From NCBI GenBank assembly GCA_963576725.1, contig OY755239.1, positions 58,683,453 through 58,747,452 of the forward strand: DNA of 64,000 bases, written 5' to 3'. How positions within the stretch are numbered: the stretch's first letter is position 1; each line of letters begins with the position of its first letter. Below are positions 33,222 to 45,277 of the stretch, piece after piece. Position numbers and translations under genes: made by a program. This DNA is from Azorinus chamasolen. Its lineage: Eukaryota > Mollusca > Bivalvia > Cardiida > Solecurtidae. Below the pieces are notes generated by a model. That model saw only the letters and a program-made list of their open reading frames with translations. It did not search any database and was not told the origin of the DNA.

Positions 33222-34086
33222 GAGAATTCCAGGAATTCACAGAGTTAAGCCACAAAGAAAATTCCTGAATGACGTCACGAGTTAACGTCACTACGTCACT
33301 CCAGGACTTACGCGAGGCTAAAAGCCTATACGATTCCCGAAGGAAAAGTTTACCTGGCATAACCGCCCACGCGACAGAAATGCACTGGCCACAAACTCGT
33401 GCGAGGGCACGTGCCGAAAGACTACCGGAGGTTAGAGCTTTGCGAATAGAGCATTTCAAATTAGCCACTTTATCTTTATTTGTCCTAACAAAAATAGTCT
33501 CGTTATCGCTAGATAGGAGGAAATCCAAATATTTAACGACGCTCGAGGGCTCAAGGCAGGATTTATCAAAATTTACAGAAAAGCCAAGATCTGTCAACGT
33601 GTGAATTAACTGATCAGAACTATCCCTGATACGAGATTATGTATCTGCTAATAAAAATCATCAACAAATACAAAGACCCTGATACTAAGAGATCTTAAGA
33701 AACCAACAATAGGTCGAATGAACTTGTTAAAATAATATGGCGAACAAGAGCACACAAAAGGTAAAACTGTTTTGCCACTTAAACCCCAGAAAATTTCTAA
33801 ACTCTCGTGCAACCTTTATATGAAGGAATCCGTCCTTAATATCGGCAGTAATAAATGTGTCCTTTGGTGACACAAGCTTCACAGCATTCCTTATGTCCTC
33901 ATTCCTGAACTTTGGCACTTCTAAATGCTCATTCAACCGTCTTAAATCAGTAAAAAGTCTGTACGTCTTATTTTTCTTTGGAACACAACTAATTGGACTG
34001 ACACAAGTAGGTTTATAGTCACACTGCTCAATATAGCCTAACTTAAACAAACGACTCATTACCGACAAAAATGTTTTCTGTACCAT
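33145..34086 (-). pseudogene. Reverse transcriptase of the Ngaro-type element
   Basis: 34086 down to 33727 reads fingers and palm: VSPISCVPKKNKTYRLFTDL, RRLNEHLEVPKF, FITADIKDGFLHIKVAREFR (first catalytic Asp) and FRNFLGFKW. The catalytic box survives as FVFVDDF near 33654-33669, but one base out of frame with both flanks and followed at once by stops. The reading then returns to the first frame (33597 down): DLGFSVNFDKSCLEPSSVVK and YLDFLLSSDNETIFV, the connection domain. So two compensating frame changes bracket the active site. Confidence 0.85.
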
Positions 34087-34473
34087 TCAGTTTAAGATTC
34101 TCAATCTAAAATGATTGTATGTCTTTGCAAAACGACAAAGGGCCTCTTTGCACAATCCAGTCTATGACATTAGCGGGTGCACCGATTCGTTTCCACGCAT
34201 TCAAATTATCAGAAAGTTTTGATTGACACATACGCCTATATATAAATGGAAGTGGATAGGATCAAAGCGTCCAAATTTAAATATACATGTAGATCTAGAA
34301 TCTTGATAAAACTAAAATTCTAAGTAAAACCAGAAACCAGAGTGTACACATGATCAAATTGCCTTTTGAAATAATACGTCCTTACGGTGCACAACACAAG
34401 GATTCAAGGATACACAAGTTTTTCAACCCTGTACAGTGTACATTAACATGAATTACTGATCGTCGTGACGATC

Positions 34474-35220
34474 CTAGTGAGAGCTGGAGTTGTCTCCCTT
34501 CCACTGACGTCTAGGAAATTGGCGACCCGAGAAATGATGGAACACGTCCCCAGAATTGCCATCTCTGCCGGAATTGAAGCGTCCGCGACCACGTCCGGTA
34601 TAGCCACCGCGTGTGGCTGGTCGGTCTGCTGCTGCGATCGTGGCCGCCGAGCGAAGCGTCTCAAGTGACGCTGGGTTCAAACCCGAAGTGTACTTTTGCA
34701 ATGTTCGGAACAACTTCGACGTAGAATTGTCAAATTACGAGTTTACAATAAGTGCTGCGTACTCGTCCTGTAGATATCTACACTGTGCGAGGGCTATTAC
34801 GAATACCTGATCCAGAGTCTCAGTTTCAAGCGTGCTGCCTGGCTGCAGCGTGGTTAACAATTTCACTAATGTCTCGTTGTAGCGCGCACATTTTGACAAC
34901 ACCGAAAGTAACGATATGTCATTCCTACGGAGTCCCTGACGATTCTTGTTTAGCCGAAAGTCCGCTGGTAACTTTATTCTTGAGAGAGCGTCCCTAAGGC
35001 TTTGGAAGTCTCCTTGGACATCCGTTTTCTCTTGATGTTCCCCAGTGGTACCTTGTGGTGCGGTGCTGAGGGCCACGTGGCCTGCGACTGATCTCCCTAA
35101 CAAAGTCTCCCTCTGAGAGTCACGATTACGATGACGATCCACAAATTCACGCTGGGCTTCGTGATCACCTTCTGACAGCTTGGCTTTCAAGTTATCCAAC
35201 TTATCAGTCACCAATTTCAC
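34474..35220 (-). pseudogene. gag-like ORF of the Ngaro-type element
   Basis: One frame of about 248 codons broken by a single TAA at 34735-34737. The N-terminal part is charged and helical (KLVTDKLDNLKAKLSEGDHE), the middle has a conserved-looking LKLPADFRLN-like IKLPADFRLNKNRQGLRRND, and after the stop come FRTLQKYTSGLNPASLETLR and an Arg-Gly-rich tail (TRGGYTGRGRGRFNSGRDG). No CCHC zinc knuckle is seen. It lies just inside repeat A1, where gag is expected; the RG tail probably binds RNA. Confidence 0.7.
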
Positions 35221-35309
35221 AAATGTATCGATTTTTCTTCCATTTCACAGAAATGCGTCCTGACTCGCGAGTGATCAAGCCGAGAACATCGTTCCGTTTT
35301 ATCAAGCCG

Positions 35310-35392
35310 AGAACAAATATAATACGTCATCAAATCTGATGACGTATTATCCACAACTTTAAGTGACGCAGTTGTGGTCACATGACTTCCAT
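35310..35392 (-). repeat. Split direct repeat A1
   Basis: GAACAAATATAATACGTCAT through GGTCACATGACTTCCAT at the 5' end of the retroelement as read on the minus strand. Confidence 0.85.
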
Positions 35393-35958
35393 GAATCATA
35401 CCGATAATATATGAAATATTGATGGTTCCCGGTGCCATGCATGAAGCAAACCGGTTCGGCAGACTTGTTTCATTGTAACCTTTTAATGATAGGCGAATTA
35501 AATAATTCATTAGATAAATTATTTTGTTCGTTTTGATAGAAGGGAGTATGTCGGTGAAATATATTTTCTAGCTGAATTTGGTAAACGTCGGCCAACATTG
35601 GTTTAAAGTGCATACCCTAAGTAACATAGATACATTCTGAAAAACTAAATAAAACCCTGTGACATTCATTTCTCTCACTTGTAATCGACGATATTTCCAT
35701 TCTCTGTTAAGCTTCTAATCACATCGTTCCGTTTGAATATAGCGCCAAAAATAGAACTAAAACTGAACAAGTCAGCTATTAATATGGTGATGCTGTATTA
35801 TTAAAACAACAAATGATGACAACTTAAATTCGTGTTGAATTTACAACTTTTTCGATTTCACTGCCTAAGTTATTCCGTTTTAAGCTATGAAGTGGGGCCT
35901 TACCAACCGGATGCATGTGGAAATCAAATGCAATAATATCGTTTAATGTATTTTTGTA
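35393..35958. other. No feature seen
   Basis: AT-rich flank of the retroelement; nothing recognised. Confidence 0.5.
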
Positions 35959-36223
35959 AATGACATACGACAACACCAGAATCACAAATGCTCACACACG
36001 CCCTTCATAGACTGTCCCTTGCCTGTTCGTGGAGACCAACATCATTTAGGCACTACGACGCTAAAAAGATCAAGTAGTGCCAAATGATGTAGAATATAAA
36101 AGAACTCTACAAACACCGATTCACAACAAACGAAGATCGCTCATACACGCATCATACATATATACGCATACACATAGAACTGTCTCTTGCATGATCAACA
36201 TCGATAACATAACTGCGCCGTTA
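35959..36223 (+). repeat. Dispersed repeat K
   Basis: GACAACACCAGAATCACAAA, GACCAACATCATTTAGGC, GATCAACATCGATAACATAA; colinear with 25688-25946. An internal inverted pair, AACATCATTTAGGCACTA / TAGTGCCAAATGATGT (about 36038-36093), is extra to the other copies. Confidence 0.7.
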
Positions 36224-37364
36224 ACCTAAAATAAAAACCCATCACATACAAACGGCTACATTTATGTGCATGCCCTATATGAGTATGTATCAACTAATTT
36301 ATTTTACCGTCTAACTGATAACGTAAAACATGTTTATTTCAGACTACAATAAAGGCAGTAACGTTATTGTAAATATAGATGACTTTGTCTGACCTTTATG
36401 ACAGACAAAGAAATGACTTACATGTGTGTATTAAATCAGCAACTTTGATCAAAAGGTTGAATAAGAACAATGTCAAAAAGAAAAAGGACCACTGTTATGA
36501 CGAATCATGCAATATTGTAACGTGATACTAACGAAGCATATATTATTAATCCGTACATTTGCTCGCACTTGCTTGCAGTCACCTGAACAAAGTTGTCATG
36601 ATGGAAGGCAATTTTTTTTTTGATCTTCCTGGAAGCGTTCTTCTATCCATATTTCCCCAATAACACCTTTATCTTGTATCGACAGAATGCAACATAATCT
36701 GAAATACCTTCGTATTCCGTTAATTTCCTGCAAAGATTTGTCCGGGATATAACTATTATACACTGACGGATTTTATTTTATTTCAGAACTACTGATTTGT
36801 TAAAAAATATAGCATAGAAACAATAAAGACCTAGATCGACAAACCTGGTGTCTTAAAACAGTTTGCCGTTTACAATTCAATCCATCTATCGTTCTTTATT
36901 TCAAGTATTAATAAACCCTTTGAATGCGGGAAAAGTGTGTACTGTCATTTGCAACCAGTATAACCCCATATCAGGGTATGTACTATGTGTCATTTAAACA
37001 ATAAAGTAGCACATTAATGTCAAAGCTTTCGTACTAAATGGACTCTTACGACAATTCCACTTTGAATATTCAGCATTGAAAGAATTTAAAGTGATGCTCA
37101 AAGCCTCACCCTCGAACTTCGAGAACTCGATCTACGGAATACAACAGTGAAAGAGCTACAATCACTGTCATGACATTTGTAACTGTAGTAAAAGTCAATG
37201 TCAATTTCAGGGAAAAGTCTAAGAGCGTATTACTCAGGGAGCCAATAGTGCCTACCAGCCCCCCCCCCCCCCCACTAGACTTTTTTCATGGGTACCACAA
37301 TGTTCAGAAAAGTCTCCTGAATCAGAATCGCGAAAAACTCAAGTTTAAATTCCTTTAGGCTATG
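36224..37364. other. No gene; poly-C tract
   Basis: A 15-C run at 37259-37273. A B2-like word near 36950-36990 (TTTGCAACCAGTATAACCCC). Otherwise nothing. Confidence 0.45.
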
Positions 37365-38600
37365 TGTATTTTAACCGTTTCCATGGCAACCCCCAGTTTT
37401 CGTAATGATGACTCATACCTTCAAATTCGCCCATATCATAGCCAGTTTTTGTCCTAAACATATAAAACTGGTACCAAATGAAAGATAAGACATTGTGCCT
37501 TTATTTCTATTTTTTTTAATTACCTTATTTTCATACTCATGAATATTAATGAGAACATTAAAAATAGCAGAAAAGGTATAGAAATAACGTAAACCTTTAA
37601 ATTGTTTATCCTACAAATATCAGAAAACAACTTCAAATTCAAATGCAGTTTGACATGATGACAAAAACCCCAGAAAACAAAATATCCATTTTGAGGACCA
37701 AAGGATTAACTTTAAGTACCATTTTCACCGTTTCCACGGCACCATCCCAGTTTTCGTAATGATGGTCCGTACCTGCAAAATCGTCCATATCACAGCCAGT
37801 TTTTGTCCTAAACCTATAAAACTGGTATCACATTGGAGATAAGACATTGTTCTTTTTTTTGCAGTTGTTGTTTTAAATTACCTTATTTGCATACTCATGA
37901 ATATTAATTAGAACATTAAAAATAGTAAAAACAATATAGAAATAACTTAAATAATATAAACTATTCACTTTTTATACTACAAATATCAGAAAACAACTTC
38001 AAATGCAGTAACATTTTAACTGTTTCCATAGTAATCAATCATTTCACTCTGTTCACAAATATTGTGTTAGTCGACACCTACCTGCAAAAACCTTCCTTAA
38101 CACAGAACGTTTTTGTGCTAACTGTATAAAACTGGTACCGAATTAAAGCTAAGACCTTTTACTTTTCTTTAAATGCTATACTAGGAAATACCTTATTTGC
38201 ATACACATGACTATTAATGAGAATAATTAAAAAATAGTAAAAAATACAGAAATAACGTAAACCTCTCAAAATTGTTATCCTACCAATATCAGAAAACAAC
38301 TTCAAACGTAGTTTAAATTGATGACAAAATTCTCATAAAGCGAAGTATCTAAATTGATAAACAAACAATGAACTGTAAGTAACATTGTTACTGTTTCCAT
38401 GGTAACCGATCCTTTCACAAATTTTGGAAAATTGACATCTACCTGTAATACTCCGCTAGATCTCGGTTATTTTTTATGAATAATGAAATAAATTGTTACA
38501 AACATAGATATGAGGCATTGCTTTAATAGTAAATATTACTTTTCTGATATAACTAATTTGCATATGTATGAATATTTATGAGAACAACAACCATTTTAAC
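37365..38600 (+). repeat. Tandem array, four diverged units of 310-360 bp
   Basis: Anchor ATGAATATTAATGAGAACAT or variants at 37540, 37898, 38208 and 38569. Each unit also has CGTTTCCATGGCAAC-like starts, CCAGTTTTTGTCCTAAAC, TATAAAACTGGTA and TATCAGAAAACAACTTCAAA. The units have diverged too far for recent unequal crossover. No frame is conserved. Confidence 0.85.
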
Positions 38601-40620
38601 CTCATTGTTCATATTACAGGGTTGGTAGGAATGGATAGAATGTTCAAAAGTTAACGGCTGGAAAGTGACATTCTATAATTTTCCAACGGAGACGGAATAA
38701 TCGACCGGAGTAAGAACCGGACAGGTTATACTGTGTAAATATCGTAACATTGACATTAACTATACCAATTGTTTACCAGGTCGGTTGTTTCGACAAATTT
38801 AAACAACTTGAACATGAACTTTTGCCATAGAGTATTACCTAAGTGACATTCATTTCATGCAATATTACATTGAAATCCAGCCGTGACTTCAGAGAAGAAA
38901 ATTTTTCTAATGTTCACCACATCCATATAATGACAACTAGTCTCAACCTGTCCTACCACACCCTGTCCGTTTTGGTCACATGTGTGACGAATTACAACGG
39001 CTTTAATACTTTTTGCAGAGGGTCGCCAAAGTAACATTCCTATAAACTAATTTGGTAATGAGGTTTAAGAAGCGAATAAGTTCAACATTCCACATAGGGT
39101 ATGTTAGCCCAGCCTCTGGTAACCATGTTAGTTTACGATTTACATCAGTTTGATCATATATGGCATAAAAATGATCGTTGAATTTGAATTCCATCCAGTA
39201 GGAACATATGTGGCATAAAATAGTCTTTGAATTTGAATTCCGTCCAGTAGGAACAGTGCTTGAATTTATACGACAGGACTTTACAGAAAATTAGTCCCGC
39301 CACTGGCAATGTGTTTTCACAGAAGCACAATGGTTAGAACAATTTTGGAGGACGGTCACCCAAATTACCCTCTTGCAGTATTCAATTGAATTCCACAGCA
39401 GTGGGAATATTTTTAATGAAAATTGGCTCGTCCCTGGCGGCCAAATGTTTTAACTAATAACAACAGTTTGAAAGAAATTGTTAGAGACCTAAAGACTATT
39501 TTCGCCATATTATATTGAAATCTGCCTAACTGCTTTTCATTCGATTGCCAAGGTAAGGTAACCACAGTTCAATGTGTATTTCAATAATTTAAACATATAT
39601 TATAAACAGCATGACAAGATCAATTTGCAGAGTTTTCATAGCGTTAGAGTAACGTATTGGCGACGGACGCAAGACGGAGCACTACCAACATAGCTCACTT
39701 AGAGAGCTTCAATCTCAGACGAGCTAAGAATAGGGCCGTTACACTGTGAAAACGTATTTATACGACTATAACCTTATAGTATCGTATCTGTGAATATAGA
39801 GCCCAATCAGTACAAGACAAACATTGATGCAAGCATCTGGTTCGACCCTAAAATTGTGTTACAGTGAATGGTCTCTTTGTCACCCTTACTTTTGTTTGTC
39901 TTGTGTATTTGTACTTGTTCTTTTGTTCATGACTGAAATGTTTATCTCTAGTACTTGTGTGTTTGTTAATGTTTTCTGTGTTCATCGCGTGTATGTAGGT
40001 GTGTAAGGTGTATATGTGTGTGTGTGACATGCTATCTATCGAGGTTTTGGTGGTGGTTGCGTCTTGTGTGTGGGTTTGCCTGCTTGACTTTAGGAATCCA
40101 AATAATTTGAGTAGACTCCGTCTAAACTTTAATATACATATAACAATTTTGCGAAATGAATACTTTAATTTGTTACTGTCCAATCCTAATTTCAGGAAAT
40201 ACTGGATATCTCTCTCAGTCGAAAGTACTCCTGCATACTTCAGTAAGGAAATATATATATAAAGCAAAACTGTATTAAAAATAACTTTCTTTATTTTGGA
40301 AAATCATATCTATGGAAACAACTAAAGTAATTATTGCATACTGATAAATCCAGTGTCTAGATAAATGTGTGTTTTATCAAAGTATGTAAATGTTGTTTAA
40401 CCTTTTTCTCATGCATTGTGCCTGTAATCTCAGACAGTTTGCCCAGGTTTTACCTAAATGTTTATATACAAAAACAAAATCTGATGCGTTTTCCTCGTTT
40501 TCTGCCTATATATTCTATATAGAAATGTTCAAATCGCATGCATTTCTAAGGATTTTCTCAGGCATTTTGTCTAAAAAAGTATGGTACCCCTGCAATTTTC
40601 ATTTACATTGTACTTTGAAT
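38601..40620. other. No gene seen; one short tandem duplication
   Basis: 39155-39254 is a near-exact 50 bp duplication (ATGGCATAAAA, TTTGAATTTGAATTCC, TCCAGTAGGAAC). The remaining 1.9 kb shows no repeat of this window and no plausible exon. The 139-codon minus frame at 39848-40267 is low complexity in part and unrecognised. Confidence 0.5.
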
Positions 40621-41205
40621 TGGGATAATTAATACATTGGTTACCTTGACCCTGAATATAGGAGTAAAAAGGTATTTGCAAACAGTTTGGATCCTGATCA
40701 TGTAAACATCGCGTAACACGTCTGATCAGAATCCAAACTTTCTGAACTTCATTGCGATATGCTAACAATAAATAACCTCTCAAGATAATAACGGTTATAT
40801 GCAAACAGTTTGGATCCTGGTCGTGCAGACATTACGTAACTCGTCTGATCAGAATCCAAACTGTCTTAACCTCATAGCGATATGCTTAATTAGGATAACT
40901 AACACCTTCATTTTCTTGATCCAGAGAATAAAGGTTAGTTGCAAACACGTCTGATCAGAATCCAAATGGCTTGAATCTCATAACGATATTCTTAATAAGG
41001 ACAATTAACCCCTTCACTGCCTTACCCCGAGTATAAAGATTATTTGCCAAACAGTTTGAATTCAGATCAAACATTGCGTTACACGCTTGATCAGATTCCA
41101 AACTGTTTGAGTCTCTTAACGAAATGTCTTTAATTATTTACCAAATATTTAAATTCGAGAAATAGAAGCAGATGTTTAAAGCATATAACGTATTGGCAGT
41201 GAAAG
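40621..41205 (+). repeat. Array of four B-like TTAA MITE units
   Basis: Four units of about 120-140 bp, each with ACCTTGACCCTGAATATA-like lead, GCAAACAGTTTGGATCCTGA, ACGTCTGATCAGAATCCAAA and CTCATAGCGATATGCTTAAT-like tail. One unit starts TTAACCCCTTCACTGCC and the array ends GGCAGTGAAAGTGTTGAA, so a TTAA-type MITE seems to have been tandemly multiplied. The third unit lacks one hairpin arm. Confidence 0.75.
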
Positions 41206-42143
41206 TGTTGAATCAATCAAACGAGGTGTTAATGCAATAAACCAATGAAGTGTGACACGAGCACTAAAGTAAACAATAAGATTAAAGCTTAACGACACGC
41301 AATTACCAATCACATTTTTATTTTGGGCCCAGATCACAGGTAGATCTAGATAAATTTGATCGTTCCAGTATAACAATTATCTGTTTACACTATAGCGATA
41401 GAGAGAGAAAATAATTGTGATAATTGAAATAGTTCAGCTCCAATTCATATCGAAGTTCCATAATTTTAACATATTTTAATTATTTTCTTATTTGAAAACT
41501 ACGGTTTTGCATTTATAAACATATTCTAAAACCATTCATGGGTAAATTATTCCTATAAAAAAATATTGGGTCCGAAATGACCAAAAAGGTTGGGCCTGAA
41601 ACGACCAAAGAATTGATTCCGACACGACCAAGGACCTATATTTTGGGGTTGGGTCCGAAACGACTTGGGCCAGACACCATTTAGACTTTTGGTACTGATC
41701 TTATGAATTATGACCAACATAGGGTACATAAGTAACAATATTCAGCAGAAGCTATTTAATTGTTTATACACAACATATGTTCAATAATATGATAAAAAAT
41801 GATGACATAATGTCAATATATATAGCATACAACAATACTCTCTCTAAACTATTCCGTGCTACACGTTACAGAATAGTAATGGGCACACCTTGCCACTGCC
41901 CCTCGCCCATAGCACAAAATCGCAAACACATTCCATATGATCAATGAATGCGTTAAAATTGCTAAAAGATTTTTAATGGAAAACAATGCAGACCCTGATT
42001 AACCGGCATTCAAAGGGTTAAAGTATTCGAATTGGAGATCCCTCTGTCGGTACGTACATGTATACTGTAAATACAACTTAGATCGTTTAGACAGATGACT
42101 GTTCAATACAAGATAAGGGTCCTGCGGAAAGCTCTTCCGACGC
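41206..42143. other. No gene seen
   Basis: 41565-41690 repeats GGTCCGAAACGAC-like words about four times. 42062-42143 has a degraded family C left half (TACTGTAAATACAACTTAGA, GGAAAGCTCTTCCG). Confidence 0.45.
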
Positions 42144-42290
42144 AGCTATGTTATCGGTGTTGAGCATGCAAGGAACAATTCTGTGTGCATGTGTGTAATA
42201 TATGTGTGGTTTGCTGTGAATCGGTGTTTATGGATCTCCTTTATGTTCTACATCCGTGGAACTACATATGGTGTCACAGTGCCCTGAATT
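42144..42290 (-). repeat. Dispersed repeat K, inverted partial copy
   Basis: TATGTTATCGGTGTTGAGCA then CATGTGTGTAATATATGTG and CTGTGAATCGGTGTTTATGG match the reverse complement of 25688-25946. Confidence 0.65.
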
Positions 42291-42879
42291 ATGTTGGTGT
42301 GGAACAGGCAATGGTCAGTCTATGGAGGTTGTGCGCCAGTGAGCATTCTATTTGTGTACCTGTTGTTGCTGGGCACTGTCGTGTGTCATTTCTAAATTCT
42401 ATTCTATTTTAGATATGTGTATTTTATTTTATTTTACGTAGGGGAAACTATAATGTCCCAATGGAAAACGGTTGTATCTCCACAATCACTTAATTACCTG
42501 CATTCGCATGTAATACGCAAATGTCACCGGAATATACAAAACTAAACGAAACCGTGTAGTTTCTATTTCGGTTTTCAAAGTTTAATTGGATATTTACTTC
42601 TTTCTATGTAAATGAATTTCCCAATGTCATTATCTTTTGAAAATATGTATCGATTTGAAAATACAATTAGGAAGAAGGGTTTTATTATCTCACTTTCCCA
42701 ACCTGAAAAGTCAAAATATAAAATGAACAAAATTACCAATGGTATTGTATTGTGTATTCAAATAATTAATTGTTAATATTTAACCATGTTCATGTTGAAA
42801 ACTTAATGATGTTCAGTGTCTAATATGCTAAACTTTTCATTGCCTCCAGTCCCAATTCAAACAAACGTATAATAAACTG
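42291..42879. other. No feature seen
   Basis: Nothing supported. Confidence 0.5.
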
Positions 42880-43002
42880 TTGGCCGATTATCAAAAAGGC
42901 TTGACCATGACGAGTGTCAAATAGCTTGGATCGTGATGATGCGCCTGGTTTGTCCGTTTCATCTGGTTCCAAACTGTTTGAAAATGGTCAGATAGTTGTT
43001 AA
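42880..43002 (+). mobile_element. Family B2 MITE, degraded
   Basis: GACGAGTGTCAAATAGCTTG leader, GGATCGTGATGATGCGCC, TTTCATCTGGTTCCAAACTG. Loop decayed. Confidence 0.65.
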
Positions 43003-43051
43003 CACGCTGGTCAATGCTAGTTTGATCAATCTAGGTTTGGCCCAATCAGGA

Positions 43052-43266
43052 TTAACCCTTTCGCTGCCAATGCCGGGTCTGTGATTACCTATGCAAATAG
43101 TTTGGATCCAGATGAGACGCCGAGTAACTCGGCGTCTCATCAGGATCCAAACTGTTTGTTACTGTTACTATGTTTTTGAAACAAAAATGAAGAAAATCAA
43201 AAGAATGGAAATTTGTAGCAGACGACAAAGTTAGCACACGACAGAGTTTGGCAGCGAAAGGGTTAA
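43052..43266 (-). mobile_element. Complete family B MITE
   Basis: TTAACCCTTTCGCTGCCAAT and TTTGGCAGCGAAAGGGTTAA ends; near-perfect hairpin 43092-43158 with CCGAGTAACTCGG at the tip. Very similar to 23443-23638, so both are probably recent. Confidence 0.9.
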
Positions 43267-43408
43267 ACGTTATGACTGCGTGATGAGTGTCGACAGTACT
43301 TTTACATGTATATGGTTAATTTTATTCCTACATGTCCATACGTTTTCATAAGAGAGTGGGTAATTATGCGTACTTTCTTGGCGCCACAATACTGGATACG
43401 TCATCCAT

Positions 43409-43600
43409 TACAGTAAAACCTGTCTTAAGCGACCAACCATTTATTGAACATAGGAGTTTTTAAAAGCAGTAGGTTGCTTAATGCTGGGAAAACGTAATAC
43501 AGAAATCTCCTATATGAGCTTTCTACATTACTTTTGGCCGCCATTACAGACCCATAATTAGACATCTTTATGATGGCCGCTTAAGACAGGTTCTATTGTA
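43409..43600. mobile_element. Family C MITE
   Basis: TACAGTAAAACCTGTCTTAA and TTAAGACAGGTTCTATTGTA termini, with GCGACC / GGCCGC next to them. The hairpin tip reads ATCTCCTATATGAGCT; the lower stem has mostly decayed. Confidence 0.8.
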
Positions 43601-44019
43601 GTGAGTGGTTGTGTGTTATTCATGGCGCCACACTCTTCGATACGTCATCCATTATGTAATATATTTATACTGGATAAATACATGACGATGTAACAATGCA
43701 TTGATTTGCTAGGAACAGAAATATTTTTGCATGGATAGTTGGTTCCTAAATACAAGAAATGATCAAATAAAGTTTGTGTGTAAAGTGAAATGTCAATGAT
43801 TCAGAGTGCGAGCGACACGCAACATAAATCAACTGTATATGCCACATTAAAGCAGATATATTGAAGTATAATTCAGTAAAACCCATCAATACATATACGT
43901 GTTATAACTTTAAATGCCGCATAAAAATTATTTGCAAATTGAAAATTCGAGAATGAGATTTTGCGATTGTTTGTTCGACTAGGTCACGCAATAATACAAT
44001 ATAATATTTAAACTGCACA
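43601..44019. other. No feature seen
   Basis: A 24 bp phrase (GGATACGTCATCCATTA-like) occurs on both sides of the preceding C element (43392 and 43636), perhaps a local duplication. Confidence 0.45.
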
Positions 44020-44140
44020 GAGGTCCATATAGGATGCGTAAATATAAACATTTTCAAGGATAATTCCTTTATTTCTCCACCAAACCCTATACTGTGACCA
44101 CTCTTTAGAATCGTCTCTTGGAAATGACGATTTTAGTATT
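44020..44140 (-). repeat. Repeat L, inverted copy
   Basis: TTCTCCACCAAACCCTATAC then TGTGACCACTCTTTAGAATC, the reverse complement of the L/F-type words at 21206-21617. Confidence 0.65.
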
Positions 44141-44179
44141 TAGGTACGCACATTAACCTGTAGCGCTGCTGCAGTCTGA

Positions 44180-44429
44180 TTAACCCTTCGCTTGCTGAAT
44201 TTTAAAATACATTTCTCCTTCTTTACCCATGCCCTGTTGTATAATTACGTATATCTTCACTGTGTACAAGTATTTCGCTGTGCAATCACTGCTGTGGAGT
44301 GCACTGGTTGCACAATCAACTTGTAAATAGTGCAGACCCTGATGAGACAGCTCCTGCAGGAGCTGTCTCATCTGGGTCTTCACTATTTACAGGTAGGTAT
44401 ATTGACGCGAATAGCAAGCGAAGGGTTAA
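44180..44429 (-). mobile_element. Complete family H MITE
   Basis: TTAACCCTTCGCTTGCTGAA and AATAGCAAGCGAAGGGTTAA bound 250 bp. Hairpin 44323-44390 has the tip AGCTCCTGCAGGAGCT. Nearly identical to 23639-23876 in opposite orientation. The 67-codon frame shared by both copies is a by-product of recent common origin. Confidence 0.9.
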
Positions 44430-44713
44430 GATAACATAACATCATCCGGTAGCTTGAATGTTGTAATTCAATGTTTCTATTTATTAGACATACGATGCAT
44501 CATAATTATTTAAATTCTTTTGTTGTTTCATCCTTGTGAATATTTATTATCCCGACGAAACAATGGTATATGCGGATACTGCGATGCATGTCTTCTCACG
44601 TATGTATTGTGTGAGGTCAGTAACAAAATAATTTCTGCACGATAACAACTAAACAGAATAACCACAATGAAGAACTAATGTCTGATCAAATTTGGAACTG
44701 GTGAAATTTTTAA

Positions 44714-44863
44714 CTACGTCCGATGCGATCAGTTGTTTGAGAAAAATATTGATCGATTGTTAAACAGCATGGATCCTGGTGAGATGCCGAGTTACTCAGT
44801 GTCTCATCTGGATCAACACTGTTTGAAATGCGAATCAGAGCGTTGATAGCAGAATAAAGTTAA
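44714..44863 (+). mobile_element. Family B2 MITE
   Basis: CGTCCGATGCGATCAGTTG leader, core ATGGATCCTGGTGAGATGCC / GTGTCTCATCTGGATC at 44762-44826, tail ending GTTAA. Confidence 0.75.
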
Positions 44864-45058
44864 TTGAAAACGCTTAGAATGACTAATTTATCATACATAT
44901 TCCTATATATTGAAATTACAGATGTTAAATCTGACAGGCGACATATATATTCTAAATGTAATGAAACAACCTTATAAACGAAGCAAAGCGGCATGAACCT
45001 AAATTAAAAACCAACAAATGACTAACATGTAGAATAACGTATAGCAACGTAAATATAT

Positions 45059-45277
45059 TTAACCATATCCCTCATATAACACACATATTCACGCATTTGC
45101 AAACAAAGTAGACCCAGTCGTCTGATACGGGTCTGCTCTGTTTGCTTATGATATAATTTACACATTAGTCTACAGATTTTGCCGTGGCCAACATACCATG
45201 TGCAATAATAACTAAATTTAATTAATATTTTTGAGGTCATCATTTCTTTCATGAATATTCATGAAGTTAAGGGTTAA
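45059..45277 (+). mobile_element. Family A MITE, hairpin tip deleted
   Basis: TTAACCATATCCCTCATATA start, TGAATATTCATGAAGTTAAG and GGGTTAA end. CAAAGTAGACCCAG jumps straight to TCGTCTGATACGGGTCTGC, removing most of one inner arm and the tip. Confidence 0.8.

Larger units (their letters stand above)
30848..35392 (-). mobile_element. Ngaro-type (DIRS order) retrotransposon
   Basis: Read on the minus strand: repeat A1 (35310-35392), gag-like frame, RT, RNase H with DIRS-type extension, tyrosine recombinase, then B1 (31086-31169), A2 (31004-31087), B2 (30848-30932). The A1...B1-A2-B2 arrangement is the split direct repeat of Ngaro/PAT elements, which integrate through a circular intermediate using a tyrosine recombinase rather than an integrase. 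All frames are damaged, so this copy is inactive. Confidence 0.85.

Noticed and set aside
32725..33604. Plus-strand frames opposite the retroelement
   Set aside because: Shadows of the minus-strand RT/RNase H reading; no domains of their own.
31410..35392. DIRS1-type assignment with methyltransferase domain
   Set aside because: No adenine methyltransferase-like region was seen, and terminal repeats are split direct, not inverted, which favours Ngaro type.
39848..40267. 139-codon minus frame
   Set aside because: Contains low-complexity ACACAC-derived sequence and no recognisable domain.
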